From Winogradskyella ouciana (GTDB lineage Bacteria > Bacteroidota > Bacteroidia > Flavobacteriales > Flavobacteriaceae), in NCBI RefSeq assembly GCF_009709615.1, contig NZ_WJYA01000004.1:186001-250000 (forward strand): a stretch of 64,000 nucleotides of DNA. The letters are read 5' to 3'. The position numbers and the translations under genes were made by a program. Below are positions 1-10,627 of the stretch, piece after piece (the stretch's first letter is position 1; every line of letters begins with the position of its first letter). The notes under the pieces were generated by a model that did no database searches, had not been told where the DNA came from, and saw nothing but the letters and a program-made list of their open reading frames with translations.

Positions 1-380
1 CATTAAAAAGTTTAGATGCGCTTGGATTGCGAGGTAAAATAGCAATCATCGGAATTGCTAAACGTTTAGAAGAATTATTCTATCCAGATGATCCAATTCC
101 ATTATATTTAGACAAGAAAAGCGAAACGTTAAAAATCATACAACAATTACGTAATGAAGCACACCGTTTTGGTATAGAACACCATAGAAATAGAAGAAGT
201 AAAAGTGCATTGACCACTGAGCTAGAAAATATTCCTGGAGTAGGCGAGCAGACCATTATAGATTTAATGAAGCGTTTTAAAACCGTAAAACGAATTGCCA
301 ATGCGAAATTGGATGAACTTGAAGCGGTAATTGGAGTAGCAAGAGCAAATAAAGTGTATAATTATTACCATAAAGAATAA
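1..380 (+). CDS. uvrC: UvrC, excinuclease ABC subunit C (C-terminal part)
   Basis: Cut by the window start; the reading frame is open from base 3 and continues to the TAA at 378-380. About 125 residues are visible. They hold the end of the RNase H-like nuclease domain (motif GLRGKIAIIGIAKRLEE, then FYPDDPIPLYLDKKS) and the C-terminal helix-hairpin-helix pair (IPGVGEQTIIDLMKRF and LEAVIGVARANKVYNYY). UvrC makes both incisions around bulky lesions in UvrABC nucleotide excision repair; the HhH domain binds DNA for the 5' cut. The next gene starts only 7 bases downstream, so the two are probably co-transcribed. Identification is secure; only the N-terminal GIY-YIG half is missing. Confidence 0.95.
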   Translation, partial: LKSLDALGLRGKIAIIGIAKRLEELFYPDDPIPLYLDKKSETLKIIQQLRNEAHRFGIEHHRNRRSKSALTTELENIPGVGEQTIIDLMKRFKTVKRIANAKLDELEAVIGVARANKVYNYYHKE

Positions 381-387
381 ATTCATT

Positions 388-2652
388 TTGAAATTATCAC
401 CCACATATAGACAAAGGATTAATAAGTTAAATCTTGTTTTTTTCTTATTTTTTCTAGTGTATAACTTAAACAGTATACATGCCCAAGAGGATGAACAGCC
501 AAAAGTAGGTCTGGTTTTAAGTGGTGGTGGGGCTAAAGGGTTTGCGCACATTGGAGCATTAAAGGTTATTGACAGTTTGGGTATAAAGATTGATTATATT
601 TCAGGTACAAGCATGGGAGCCATTATAGGTTCTTTGTACGCTACAGGTTATTCTGGTAAACAGCTAGAGAATTTGTTTAATACTATCGATTTTGATGAAT
701 TGATAAATGATAAATTCCCTAGAGCATCAAAACCTTTTTACGAGCGCGATAATTCAGAAAAATATGCTGTTAGTCTCCCGTTTGATAGGTTTAATATAAG
801 CTTACCTTCTGCGTTGTCTCGTGGGCAGAGTGTCTATAATTTACTATATCAAATGATGCTTCCTGTAAACAACGTAAGAGACTTTGAGAATTTACCAATT
901 CCTTTTTTTTGCATTGCTACAAATATAGAGACAGGAGAATCCATAATTATGGATAAAGGGAATTTAGCTGAAGCCGTAACTGCAAGTGGTGCGCTTCCGT
1001 CTCTGTTTCAACCTGTCATAATTGATGATAAAATATTGATAGATGGAGGAGTTACCAATAATTTTCCTGTTGAAGAGTTAAGGGCTAAAGGTATGGATAT
1101 TATTATCGGTGTAGATGTTCAAGATGCACTTAAGGACAGAAAATCGTTAAAATCGGCGCCTGAGATTTTACTTCAGATCAATAACTTTCGCACTATTAAC
1201 GCTATGAAAAAAAAAGCTAGTCTGACAGATATCTACATAAAACCAGATATAGCTGAATTTTCTGTTGTTTCGTTTAGTGAAGGGGAAGATATTATTGCCA
1301 ATGGTGAGGCAGCAGCTAGAGCTAATATTGCCGAATTGCTAAAGGTAAAAAAACAGCAAAGCACTTATTCAGAAAAATCTAAGCTTCAACTTTTAGATAG
1401 CATTAAAATCAACTCTATAAATTTTACTGGAAATGAAAGATATACAAGAGCTTATCTTTTGGGGAAACTCAAGTTTAAGGATAATGAAAAGATAAGTTAT
1501 AATGATTTTAAGGAAGGTGTAAATAACCTCATAGCAACCAACAACTTTAACACGCTCCGGTACTATTTAGAACCCTCTTCAAATAACAAAGGGTATAACT
1601 TAATGGGAGAAATTAGAGAGTCAGAAGTATCTACCTTTTTAAGATTAGGCGTTCATTACGATGGCTTGTATAAAAGTGCAGCTTTGGCCAATATTACAAA
1701 AAAAAGATTACTGTTTAATAATGATATAGCGTCCTTAGATATTATTCTTGGCGATAATTCTAGATATAACTTCGATTATTTCATCGACAAAGGGTTTTAT
1801 ATCAGTATAGGTGTTAAGTCGCGTTACAATAGTTTTAATAAAAACATAAATCCATTACTTGCTTTAGAAGAGGATTCTCCTTTGTTAACCGGACTGAACA
1901 AAATTGACGTAGAACTCACGGATTTCACCAATCAAATTTACTTACAGACCATTTTTAGAAAAGACTTTGCGTTAAGAGCAGGTGCAGAGTATAAACGCCT
2001 TAAGATAACTTCGGAAACGATTATAGACAATAATCAAGAAGATGAATTTACTTTTGAAAATACAGATTATTTTAGTGTCTATGGTAATTTAATTTTTGAC
2101 GATTATGACAATTTTAATTTTCCTAAAAGCGGATTTTATTTTAATGGGGATTTTCATTTATATCTCAATGCGTCAGATTTTAACACCGATTTTCAGCAGT
2201 TTTCAATAGCCAAAGCCAATATAGGATATGCATTTAGCTTTACAGATCAACTCGCCTTAAAAACTGAAACGAGTGGTGGCTTTAAAATTGGAGATAACTC
2301 CACAACGACTTTAGGATTTGGTTTAGGTGGCTATGGCAAAAATTTCATTAATAATTTTCAATCCTTTTATGGCTACGATTATTTAGCCTTATCGGGCGAT
2401 AGTTTTGTAAAAGCAACCTTTACTTTGGATTACGAAATTTTTAAAAAGCATCATATCCTCTTAGCGGCTAATTACGCCAATATAGAAGACGGGATTTTTG
2501 AAACAGGCGAATGGATTACAGCGCCTGATTATAGTGGGTATGCTTTGGGTTATTCTTTAGAAACGTTTCTAGGACCTTTAGAAGGGAAATATACATACTC
2601 ACCAGAAACAGGCGATGGTTATTGGTTCTTTAATCTTGGGTTTTGGTTTTAA
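388..2652 (+). CDS. Patatin-like phospholipase with C-terminal outer-membrane beta-barrel
   Basis: 754 residues. A signal peptide (hydrophobic 15-30, cleavage near HAQ at 31-33) is followed by a patatin domain: oxyanion loop GGGAKG (46-51), nucleophile elbow GTSMG (Ser75) and catalytic Asp219 in IDGGVTNN, so the Ser-Asp dyad is complete. A POTRA-like stretch (about 345-415) precedes a barrel that ends in a terminal aromatic (LGFWF). This is the PlpD/RssA-plus-Omp85 architecture: a lipase predicted to reach the cell surface or periplasm through its own barrel. The start codon is TTG, as no in-frame ATG lies before the catalytic motif and only this start gives a signal peptide. It follows uvrC by 7 bases. 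The substrate is unknown. Confidence 0.85.
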   Translation: MKLSPTYRQRINKLNLVFFLFFLVYNLNSIHAQEDEQPKVGLVLSGGGAKGFAHIGALKVIDSLGIKIDYISGTSMGAIIGSLYATGYSGKQLENLFNTIDFDELINDKFPRASKPFYERDNSEKYAVSLPFDRFNISLPSALSRGQSVYNLLYQMMLPVNNVRDFENLPIPFFCIATNIETGESIIMDKGNLAEAVTASGALPSLFQPVIIDDKILIDGGVTNNFPVEELRAKGMDIIIGVDVQDALKDRKSLKSAPEILLQINNFRTINAMKKKASLTDIYIKPDIAEFSVVSFSEGEDIIANGEAAARANIAELLKVKKQQSTYSEKSKLQLLDSIKINSINFTGNERYTRAYLLGKLKFKDNEKISYNDFKEGVNNLIATNNFNTLRYYLEPSSNNKGYNLMGEIRESEVSTFLRLGVHYDGLYKSAALANITKKRLLFNNDIASLDIILGDNSRYNFDYFIDKGFYISIGVKSRYNSFNKNINPLLALEEDSPLLTGLNKIDVELTDFTNQIYLQTIFRKDFALRAGAEYKRLKITSETIIDNNQEDEFTFENTDYFSVYGNLIFDDYDNFNFPKSGFYFNGDFHLYLNASDFNTDFQQFSIAKANIGYAFSFTDQLALKTETSGGFKIGDNSTTTLGFGLGGYGKNFINNFQSFYGYDYLALSGDSFVKATFTLDYEIFKKHHILLAANYANIEDGIFETGEWITAPDYSGYALGYSLETFLGPLEGKYTYSPETGDGYWFFNLGFWF

Positions 2653-2756
2653 GTTAAAAAATTATCAACTTTGTAACTCATATGAAACCATTCTGGGCAA
2701 ACATAAAACTACACTTACACTTCCTTATCAAAAGGAACCCAGAATAGCATTTGTCT

Positions 2757-2830
2757 CATCCTGAACGGTTATGCTATACTTTCCTGCACTGAGTGAGCAG
2801 AGTCGAAGTGTCGAAGTCTTATTTCAGGAT
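2757..2830. repeat. Composite intergenic hairpin repeat
   Basis: Between the patatin gene and hmgA. An outer pair, TCATCCTGAAC and TTTCAGGATAT, is the same kind of arm pair as the repeats at 20747 and 43223, but here its loop is filled by a second element, CACTGAGTGAGCAGAGTC and GAAGTG (2787-2817), related to copies at 20792, 22799 and 52395. A separate stem, ATTCTGGG (2690-2697) with CCCAGAAT (2738-2745), lies just upstream and could be the 3' end structure of the patatin transcript. No gene is seen in this 273-bp gap. Confidence 0.6.
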
Positions 2831-2925
2831 ATCTTTAATTTAGTTTTCATTTTTTGTACCTTTAAACGTTGCTGGTTTATACCAAATCAACGAATAAACA
2901 ACTCAACAATTAAACAGAATTACAA

Positions 2926-4083
<1,158 letters not shown>

Positions 4084-4189
4084 AAGCTCACCCTGACTTT
4101 CCTGGAGGGAAGGGATATGTTGAGCAAATAGAACGAAAACGAATAAATAATATATAAACTCAAACTCTTTTAGCCCAGCAGTAAGAGTT

Positions 4190-4206
4190 CTTCCCCTATG
4201 GGGAAG
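4190..4206. repeat. Perfect hairpin in the hppD leader
   Basis: CTTCCCC and GGGGAAG form a perfect 7-bp stem around TAT. The second arm ends 21 bases before the hppD start. An in-frame ATG (4198) lies in the loop and first strand of this hairpin, which makes it an unlikely initiator. A weaker relative (CTTTCCTGGAGGGAAGG) sits at about 4097-4113, so this may be a small dispersed element rather than a regulatory site. Confidence 0.5.
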
Positions 4207-4227
4207 TTAGAAGGGGCTTCTAATATT

Positions 4228-5388
4228 ATGTCAAAAGAAATAAAATCCGTTGATTACGGTCTAGAAAAAATATTCGAAGGAGCGCAAGATTTTCTTCCGC
4301 TTTTAGGAACAGATTATGTAGAATTCTATGTAGGTAATGCAAAGCAAGCAGCCCATTTTTATAAAACTGCCTTTGGTTTTCAGTCGTATGCATACAAAGG
4401 ATTGGAAACCGGAAGCAAAGACACGGTGTCTTATGTTTTAAAACAAGACAAAATCAGACTGGTGCTTACGACGCCTTTAAGCTCTGAGAACCCAATAAAC
4501 GATCATATAGTTAAACATGGTGATGGAGTTAAAGTTGTAGCACTTTGGGTAGATGATGCACGCAAATCTTACGAAGAGACCACAAAACGTGGAGCCAAGT
4601 CCTATATGGAGCCAAAAGTTGAAACAGACGAATTTGGAGAAGTGGTGAGAGCTGGCATCTACACCTATGGTGAAACCGTACACATGTTTGTAGAACGCAA
4701 AAATTACAATGGTGTATTTATGCCTGGATTTATGAAATGGGAGTCCGACTACAACCCAGAACCAGTAGGTTTAAAGTACATAGATCATATGGTAGGTAAT
4801 GTAGGTTGGGGAGAAATGAATACTTGGGTAAAATGGTACGAGGATGTGATGGGATTCGTAAACTTCCTATCATTTGATGATAAGCAAATTCATACCGAAT
4901 ACTCAGCGCTGATGAGTAAAGTAATGAGTAATGGTAACGGAAGAATAAAATTCCCAATTAACGAACCTGCAGAAGGTAAAAAGCGTTCTCAGATTGAAGA
5001 ATATTTAGATTTTTATGAAGGACCAGGTGTGCAACATATTGCAGTGGCCACTGACGATATCATAACAACCGTTTCTCAATTGCGTGCCAGAGGAGTTGAA
5101 TTTTTATCCATTCCACCAGAAGAGTATTATAGAGCCGTACCAGGACGATTGGAAGAATTCAGCCATGAACTCAGAGAGGATATCGAAACCTTAAAAGGCC
5201 TTGGCATTATGATAGATGCTGACGAAGAAGGTTATTTACTTCAGATTTTCACAAAACCAGTAGAGGATAGGCCAACCTTGTTCTTTGAGATTATTCAACG
5301 TATGGGAGCTCGTGGCTTTGGCGCAGGTAATTTTAAGGCTTTGTTTGAGTCTATTGAAAGAGAACAGGCTAAGAGAGGTACTTTATAA
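4228..5388 (+). CDS. hppD: 4-Hydroxyphenylpyruvate dioxygenase
   Basis: 386 residues from the chosen ATG at 4228 (MSKEIKSVDYGL). The in-frame ATG at 4198 would add ten residues encoded by a repeat hairpin, so it is rejected. The enzyme converts 4-hydroxyphenylpyruvate to homogentisate with O2 and Fe(II). Two glyoxalase-fold halves are visible: GTDYVEFYVGNAKQAAHFYKT early, and the metal site in the second half with His187 (YIDHMVGN), His270 (GVQHIAVATDD) and Glu354 (TLFFEIIQR). The C-terminal FGAGNFKALFESIE gate helix is present. Its product is the substrate of HmgA, encoded just upstream. Confidence 0.96.
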   Translation: MSKEIKSVDYGLEKIFEGAQDFLPLLGTDYVEFYVGNAKQAAHFYKTAFGFQSYAYKGLETGSKDTVSYVLKQDKIRLVLTTPLSSENPINDHIVKHGDGVKVVALWVDDARKSYEETTKRGAKSYMEPKVETDEFGEVVRAGIYTYGETVHMFVERKNYNGVFMPGFMKWESDYNPEPVGLKYIDHMVGNVGWGEMNTWVKWYEDVMGFVNFLSFDDKQIHTEYSALMSKVMSNGNGRIKFPINEPAEGKKRSQIEEYLDFYEGPGVQHIAVATDDIITTVSQLRARGVEFLSIPPEEYYRAVPGRLEEFSHELREDIETLKGLGIMIDADEEGYLLQIFTKPVEDRPTLFFEIIQRMGARGFGAGNFKALFESIEREQAKRGTL

Positions 5389-5395
5389 AAAAGCA

Positions 5396-5429
5396 AAGCG
5401 CGTTTAACTCCCTACTGATAAACGCGCTT
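5396..5429 (+). terminator. Hairpin after hppD
   Basis: AAGCGCGTTTA (5396-5406) pairs perfectly with TAAACGCGCTT (5419-5429) over a 12-nt loop, eight bases after the hppD stop. The run that follows is A-rich rather than T-rich on the plus strand, so it could stop transcription weakly or protect the mRNA 3' end. Confidence 0.6.
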
Positions 5430-5756
5430 ATAAAAACCAACTCTAAATTCTAATTGTACATCGAGATTAAAATAGATGTACTTTGGTTTGCTCTACTCTA
5501 GCATCGAAAAACTTTAAAAATGTGAGCATTAATCGAAGATATTTTTAAATAGACTATAGTTTTTGCTTGTGTTTCAGGGTTTTAATAGATTTGGAACAGT
5601 AATTGTAATTAAGATAATTGTAACATAAAAATTGCGTTACATTATTTAAATTTACAAACTGGAGATTATGACACGAGCATGTTAAAAGTTTATCGGTTTA
5701 TAGAAGTATAAATTGCGAACTGTATGTGACCGTCAAATTTCACTAGACAAAAACAC
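5430..5756. other. Intergenic region upstream of the DUF3108 operon
   Basis: Together with the hairpin before it, this is a 368-bp gap with no convincing gene. It holds a good Bacteroidota promoter match (5562-5593) and a short stem GTAAC/GTTAC around 5621-5641. About 160 bases of leader remain before the DUF3108 start; I see no known riboswitch in them. Confidence 0.5.
5562..5593 (+). promoter_or_regulatory. Bacteroidota-type promoter
   Basis: TTTG (5562-5565), a 20-nt spacer, then TAGATTTG (5586-5593) match the -33 TTTG and -7 TAnnTTTG boxes of the primary sigma factor in this phylum. It would drive the DUF3108-TDO-M23-pgi run with a leader of roughly 155 nt. Confidence 0.5.
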
Positions 5757-6551
5757 ATGAAATATATATTTACCATACTAGTTTTTCTTATCGGACTTAA
5801 AGCACCAAGCGTACAGAGTGAATCTGCTTTTCAATCTGGTGAGTGGTTTAAATTTAGAATGAGCTACAGTGGCTGGTTTAAAGCTGGTGAGGCGACATTA
5901 AAAGTTGATGAGAAAAAATTAAACGGAAAGTCCGTTTTTCATGTTGTGGGTAAAGGAAAGACCACAGGTCTTGCCAACGCTTTTTTTAAAGTAAGAGATA
6001 GATACGAAAGCTACTTTGATAAGGAAACAGGTGCGCCATATAAATTTATTAGAAAAATTGATGAAGGTGGCCATACTAAAGATATAGAAATTGATTTTAT
6101 TCACGAAGAGCAAAAAGCTATTGTCAATAACAAGAAGCATAAAAAGATAAAGACTATTTCAACAGAAAAAGATGTGCAGGATATGGTGTCCATGTACTAT
6201 TATCTAAGAAACAGCATTGATATTTCTTCATTAAGTATTGGAGATGAAATAAAAACCAATATGTTTTTTGATGAAGAGAATTACGGTTTTAAACTTAAAT
6301 ATTTGGGTAAAGAAACAATAAAGGTTGATGTTAATGGTTCTAAAGTTAGAGTTAAAACCTTAAAATTTAGACCTTACGTAATGGCAGGTAGAGTATTTAA
6401 GGAAGAAGAGAGTTTGACCTTGTGGGTGAGTGCTGATAAGAATAAAATTCCATTAAAGATAAAAGCAGACTTGGCCGTAGGATCACTACGTGCCGATTTA
6501 GTACAGTTTAAAGGGTTAAAACATACTTTCCCAATAGTATTAGATAATTAA
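5757..6551 (+). CDS. DUF3108 domain-containing protein
   Basis: 264 residues with a signal peptide (hydrophobic 4-15). The body FQSGEWFKFRMSYSGWFKAG is the usual DUF3108 opening; GEATLKV, then KVRDRYESYFD and the PYKFIRKIDEGG segment fit the family's beta-rich fold. DUF3108 proteins are periplasmic or outer-membrane associated and their biochemical role is not established. The tryptophan 2,3-dioxygenase start is three bases after the stop, so both share an mRNA with the M23 peptidase and pgi. This arrangement is probably conserved in flavobacteria (from memory), but it does not by itself give a function. Confidence 0.85.
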   Translation: MKYIFTILVFLIGLKAPSVQSESAFQSGEWFKFRMSYSGWFKAGEATLKVDEKKLNGKSVFHVVGKGKTTGLANAFFKVRDRYESYFDKETGAPYKFIRKIDEGGHTKDIEIDFIHEEQKAIVNNKKHKKIKTISTEKDVQDMVSMYYYLRNSIDISSLSIGDEIKTNMFFDEENYGFKLKYLGKETIKVDVNGSKVRVKTLKFRPYVMAGRVFKEEESLTLWVSADKNKIPLKIKADLAVGSLRADLVQFKGLKHTFPIVLDN

Positions 6552-6554
6552 TTT

Positions 6555-7487
6555 ATGCCAGACCAACCTAACTACGACGAGATTATTAAAGCGCTTCAAG
6601 AGAAGTACACCAAAATAGACCAAGATACAGATGACCATTTATACGGCTTGCTTTACAGCAAGCCGATTACATATTGGGATTATATACAAACCGATGCACT
6701 GTTAAACCTTCAGATTCAACGTACAACATTACCAGATGAGATGGTATTTATTGCCTATCATCAAATCAACGAGCTTATTTTTAAAATGATACTTTGGGAA
6801 ATTTCCCAAGTGGCCGAAAAGGAAAATCTAGATGTGGTCTTTTTTGAAAATAAAATCATGCGTATTAGTCGTTATTTTGATATGCTCACAACTTCCTTTA
6901 ACATCATGGGAGAAGGCATGGAAGTAGAGCAGTACATGAAGTTTAGATATACCTTGACTCCAGCAAGCGGATTTCAGAGTGCGCAGTACAGGTTAATAGA
7001 GTTTGCATCCACCGAATTAATCAACCTTATTGATTACAGATTTAGAAAAGATATTGATAGAAATACACCATTTACACACGCATTTGAACATCTATATTGG
7101 CAAGCTGCAGGAAAAGACCATAAAACAGGAAAAAAATCAACGCTTTTAATTAATTTTGAAAAGCGTTACAAAGACGAGTTCTTAAGATTTATGGAAATGT
7201 ACAACACTAAAAACCTTTGGACACGTTTTAAAGAGTTGCCAGTTGAAGACCAAAAAGATAAGGACTTGGTAAAGGCAATGCGCCATTTTGACTATACAGT
7301 TAACGTTACTTGGGTAATGGCACATTATAACACAGCCAAGCACTACATAGATAGTGGCTTGGGTGACGGAGAAGCCACTGGTGGTAGTGACTGGAAAAAA
7401 TACATGCATCCAAAATATCAAAGACGTATTTTTTTTCCAGACCTATGGACTGAAGAAGAATTAGAAAATTGGGGAAATAACATATAA
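6555..7487 (+). CDS. kynA: Tryptophan 2,3-dioxygenase
   Basis: 310 residues, slightly longer than many bacterial TDOs. It oxidises L-tryptophan to N-formylkynurenine with a haem cofactor. Family signatures are YWDYIQTDALLNLQ, PDEMVFIAYHQINELIFKM with substrate-contacting His69, GFQSAQYRLIEF with the Arg that binds the carboxylate, and VTWVMAHYNTAKHYI with the predicted proximal haem ligand His257. The GxG-rich loop (DGEATGGSDWKKYMHP) that closes over tryptophan is intact. No kynurenine pathway genes follow; instead it is embedded between DUF3108 and M23 genes, spaced 3 and 12 bases. The product may enter NAD synthesis or be degraded; the window does not tell. Confidence 0.95.
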   Translation: MPDQPNYDEIIKALQEKYTKIDQDTDDHLYGLLYSKPITYWDYIQTDALLNLQIQRTTLPDEMVFIAYHQINELIFKMILWEISQVAEKENLDVVFFENKIMRISRYFDMLTTSFNIMGEGMEVEQYMKFRYTLTPASGFQSAQYRLIEFASTELINLIDYRFRKDIDRNTPFTHAFEHLYWQAAGKDHKTGKKSTLLINFEKRYKDEFLRFMEMYNTKNLWTRFKELPVEDQKDKDLVKAMRHFDYTVNVTWVMAHYNTAKHYIDSGLGDGEATGGSDWKKYMHPKYQRRIFFPDLWTEEELENWGNNI

Positions 7488-7499
7488 TTAGCATACTTA

Positions 7500-8819
7500 A
7501 TGCAGTTGAAACAATTAATAGCAATAATCGTAGTTTCCGTGTTTGTTTTTGCTTGTAAAGAAGACAATTCAGCGGAAGAGACTTACAATAAAGAAATAGC
7601 CGAAATAGCCGAAGAGGAAAAAATTCTTGAATTTGGTTTTGATCTAAAACAGTTCGAGTTTAAAAGAGATACCGTAAAAAAAGGAGATACTTTTGGTATT
7701 ATTTTAGAGCGAAATAATGTGGGTTACCCTGAAATTTACCAAATAGCCGAAAAAGCAAAAGACACTTTTGATATTGCCACTAAGCTTCAAGTTGGTAAAC
7801 CTTATACCTTATTGTTTTCTAAAGAGAATGCCAATGATAGTATTCAAAAACCAACAACATTTATCTATCAACAGAATCTAGAGGATTATGTGGTTATAGA
7901 TTTTAAAGATTCCATTCAGGCCTATACAAGCACAAAGCCCATAACCTATGTCGAAAAAACAGCAACAGGCGTCATAGAAAATAATATTTCCCAAACTTTA
8001 GAAGAAAAAGGGTTGAGTCAAATGCTGGCATTTAAAATGGCTGATGATATCTACGCATGGACCATAGATTTTAGACGCCTACAACCAGGAGACCGATTTA
8101 AGGTTATTTATACGGATAAGTATATAAACGATAGTATATATGCTGGAGTTCATGATGTAAAAGCAGCATATTTTGAGCATAATGGAGATTCGCTCTACGC
8201 TTTTCGGTTTCAAACAGATTCTATAAAAGGTATTGTTGACTACTTTAACGAAGATGCCAAAAATTTACGTAGAGCATTTTTAAAAATGCCTGTTAAGTTT
8301 GGTAGATTATCTTCTCGATATAATTTAAATAGAAGAATAGCCTATTATGGTTACAAAGTTAGGCCACATAAAGGTACTGACTTTGCGGCATCGGTAGGCA
8401 CACCAATTATGGCCACTGCAAATGGAACGGTCATAGAATCTACGAGACGAGGAGGTAACGGTAAGTATGTGAAGATTAGGCATAACGACACGTACACCAC
8501 CCAATATTTACACATGAGTAAACAAGCGGTAAAAAAAGGACAATTTGTAAAACAAGGAGATATAATTGGATATGTTGGTATGACCGGTAATACAGGTGGT
8601 CCTCACGTATGTTATCGCTTTTGGAAAAATGGGAAACAAGTTGATCCGTTTAAACAAAAATTGCCAGAAGCAAAACCAATTTCAGATAGTTTAAAAGTGA
8701 AATACCTAGACTACATAAAGCCAATAAAACAGCAATTAGACAATATCTTTTTCTTGGAAGGCGAGCCTAAAGATATGGAAAACACAATCACCGAAGATCA
8801 AATTACAGACATTCAATAA
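7500..8819 (+). CDS. M23 family metallopeptidase lipoprotein
   Basis: 439 residues. The N-terminus [19 protein letters not shown] is a lipoprotein signal with Cys19 as the modified residue. Residues 50-250 resemble the LysM-like and OapA-like linker domains of Bacteroidota cell-wall endopeptidases ([15 protein letters not shown]). The LytM/M23 zinc site is complete: His290 and Asp294 in HKGTDFAA, His338 in QYLHMS and His369 in GPHVCYRFW. It should cleave peptidoglycan cross-bridges in the periplasm, probably for growth or division. Its stop TAA overlaps the pgi ATG by one base, which is a translational-coupling arrangement. Confidence 0.92.
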   Translation: MQLKQLIAIIVVSVFVFACKEDNSAEETYNKEIAEIAEEEKILEFGFDLKQFEFKRDTVKKGDTFGIILERNNVGYPEIYQIAEKAKDTFDIATKLQVGKPYTLLFSKENANDSIQKPTTFIYQQNLEDYVVIDFKDSIQAYTSTKPITYVEKTATGVIENNISQTLEEKGLSQMLAFKMADDIYAWTIDFRRLQPGDRFKVIYTDKYINDSIYAGVHDVKAAYFEHNGDSLYAFRFQTDSIKGIVDYFNEDAKNLRRAFLKMPVKFGRLSSRYNLNRRIAYYGYKVRPHKGTDFAASVGTPIMATANGTVIESTRRGGNGKYVKIRHNDTYTTQYLHMSKQAVKKGQFVKQGDIIGYVGMTGNTGGPHVCYRFWKNGKQVDPFKQKLPEAKPISDSLKVKYLDYIKPIKQQLDNIFFLEGEPKDMENTITEDQITDIQ

Positions 8820-10465
8820 TGGCATTGAAATCCACAAACCCGACCCAAACAGAATCCTGGAAAAAATTAGAAGAGCATTTTGAAACGATTAAGTCCAAAC
8901 ACCTAAGAGAACTTTTTGCGGTAGACCCAAACAGAGCAAATGATTTAACTCTAAAGTGGGATGATTTTTATGTTGATTTTTCAAAAAATAGAATTACAAG
9001 CGAGACTTTAGATTTATTGTTGCAATTGGCTAATGATGTGGATTTAAAAGACGCTATTTCAAAATATTTTGAAGGGGATATCATCAACGCTACAGAAGGT
9101 AGGGCGGTTTTGCATACGGCATTAAGAGCAACAAAAGATACTGAGGTATTTGTTGATGGTGCTAATGTTATCCCAGAAGTTTTTGAGGTAAAACAGAAAA
9201 TAAAAACTTTCACAAATTCAGTAGTCAACGGAACGCATAAAGGTTATACAGGTAAGGAAATAACAGATGTTGTTAATATAGGTATTGGTGGTTCTGATCT
9301 TGGACCTGCTATGGTTGTAGATTCACTTCAGTTTTATAAAAACCAACTCAACACACATTTTGTTAGTAATGTAGATGGTGACCACCATAAAGAACTCATT
9401 AAAAATCTGAACCCTGAAACAACACTTTTTGTGATAGTTTCAAAAACCTTTACTACCCAAGAAACCTTATCCAATGCCAATTCCATTCGGTCCTGGTTTT
9501 TAGAAAGTCAGCCAGAAGAGGCTGTTTCCAAACATTTTGTTGCCGTATCTACCAATATAGAAAGTGTAAAGGCATTTGGTATTGATGAGGCCAATATCTT
9601 TCCGATGAAAGATTGGGTGGGAGGACGTTTTTCGCTATGGAGTGCAGTCGGTCTATCGATAAGCTTAGCCTTAGGTTACAAGAATTTTGAAAGTCTGTTA
9701 AAAGGCGCCAATAAAATGGATGAGCATTTCAGAACAACGGATTTTGAAAAGAATATCCCAATCATTTCGGCATTATTAACTGTATGGTACAATAACTTTT
9801 TTAATGCAGAAAGTGAAGCCATTATCCCTTACACACAATATTTAAATCAATTTGCTACTTACTTACAGCAAGGTATTATGGAAAGCAATGGTAAAAGTGT
9901 AGATAGGGACGGCAATACTGTTGATTATCAAACCGGAACTATAATTTGGGGAGAACCAGGCACAAACTCTCAACACGCCTTTTTTCAATTGATTCACCAA
10001 GGTACTAAATTGATTCCTGCAGATTTTATAGGTTTTGTTGAATCGCTTCATGGAAATAAAGACCATCACGATAAGTTAATGTCTAACTATTTTGCACAGA
10101 CAGAAGCCTTAATGAATGGTAAAACAAAAGATGAGGTTTTATCAGAGTTGCAAGGGCAATCACTTACCAGCGAACAAATCAGTAAGCTACTTCCTTTCAA
10201 AGTTTTTGAAGGCAATAAACCGACAACGTCAATACTGGTTCAAAAATTAACGCCAGAAAGCTTAGGAAAACTTATTGCATTCTATGAACACAAAATATTT
10301 GTTCAAGGCATAATTTGGAACATATATAGCTATGATCAATTTGGTGTTGAATTGGGCAAACAACTGGCAAAATCCATACTTAGTGAGTTAAATGAAGAAT
10401 CGAATTCTTTAAAACATGATTCTTCGACTCAAAACCTAGTGGCTTTTTATAAAGAAAAACGTTAA
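8819..10465 (+). CDS. pgi: Glucose-6-phosphate isomerase
   Basis: 548 residues, the long bacterial/eukaryotic PGI type. It interconverts glucose 6-phosphate and fructose 6-phosphate. Signatures are [15 protein letters not shown] (sugar-phosphate SIS loop), [14 protein letters not shown] (phosphate-binding), [14 protein letters not shown] and [19 protein letters not shown], which carry the catalytic Glu and His, and the C-terminal [13 protein letters not shown] with the Lys. All are intact. It is the last gene of the run beginning at 5757. Its ATG shares a base with the preceding stop codon. Confidence 0.97.
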   Translation: MALKSTNPTQTESWKKLEEHFETIKSKHLRELFAVDPNRANDLTLKWDDFYVDFSKNRITSETLDLLLQLANDVDLKDAISKYFEGDIINATEGRAVLHTALRATKDTEVFVDGANVIPEVFEVKQKIKTFTNSVVNGTHKGYTGKEITDVVNIGIGGSDLGPAMVVDSLQFYKNQLNTHFVSNVDGDHHKELIKNLNPETTLFVIVSKTFTTQETLSNANSIRSWFLESQPEEAVSKHFVAVSTNIESVKAFGIDEANIFPMKDWVGGRFSLWSAVGLSISLALGYKNFESLLKGANKMDEHFRTTDFEKNIPIISALLTVWYNNFFNAESEAIIPYTQYLNQFATYLQQGIMESNGKSVDRDGNTVDYQTGTIIWGEPGTNSQHAFFQLIHQGTKLIPADFIGFVESLHGNKDHHDKLMSNYFAQTEALMNGKTKDEVLSELQGQSLTSEQISKLLPFKVFEGNKPTTSILVQKLTPESLGKLIAFYEHKIFVQGIIWNIYSYDQFGVELGKQLAKSILSELNEESNSLKHDSSTQNLVAFYKEKR

Positions 10466-10584
10466 AAACTGTTAAAAACTTTCTGAAAATTTAATTATGC
10501 ACGCATAAAAATTGCGAAAAGTATAATTAAATTGTGCTGTTAAAATTCTTAACATTTAGGTAATATAATAACTAGAGATATGCG

Positions 10585-10592
10585 TAATTTTG
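10585..10592 (+). promoter_or_regulatory. -7 box upstream of the TonB receptor
   Basis: TAATTTTG matches TAnnTTTG 35 bases before the receptor start. No TTTG is found at the expected upstream distance, so it is a half-match only. The gene it would serve follows a 162-bp gap. Confidence 0.35.
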
Positions 10593-10627
10593 CGCCACTA
10601 ATTGAAACCAATTAATTCAAATTTTAT

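Noticed and set aside
264..551. 95-residue minus-strand frame across uvrC and the patatin gene
   Set aside because: Both sense genes are secure; the frame has no recognisable motif.
4198..4227. Upstream ATG of hppD
   Set aside because: Encodes ten residues from a repeat hairpin before the family-typical start MSKEIK at 4228.
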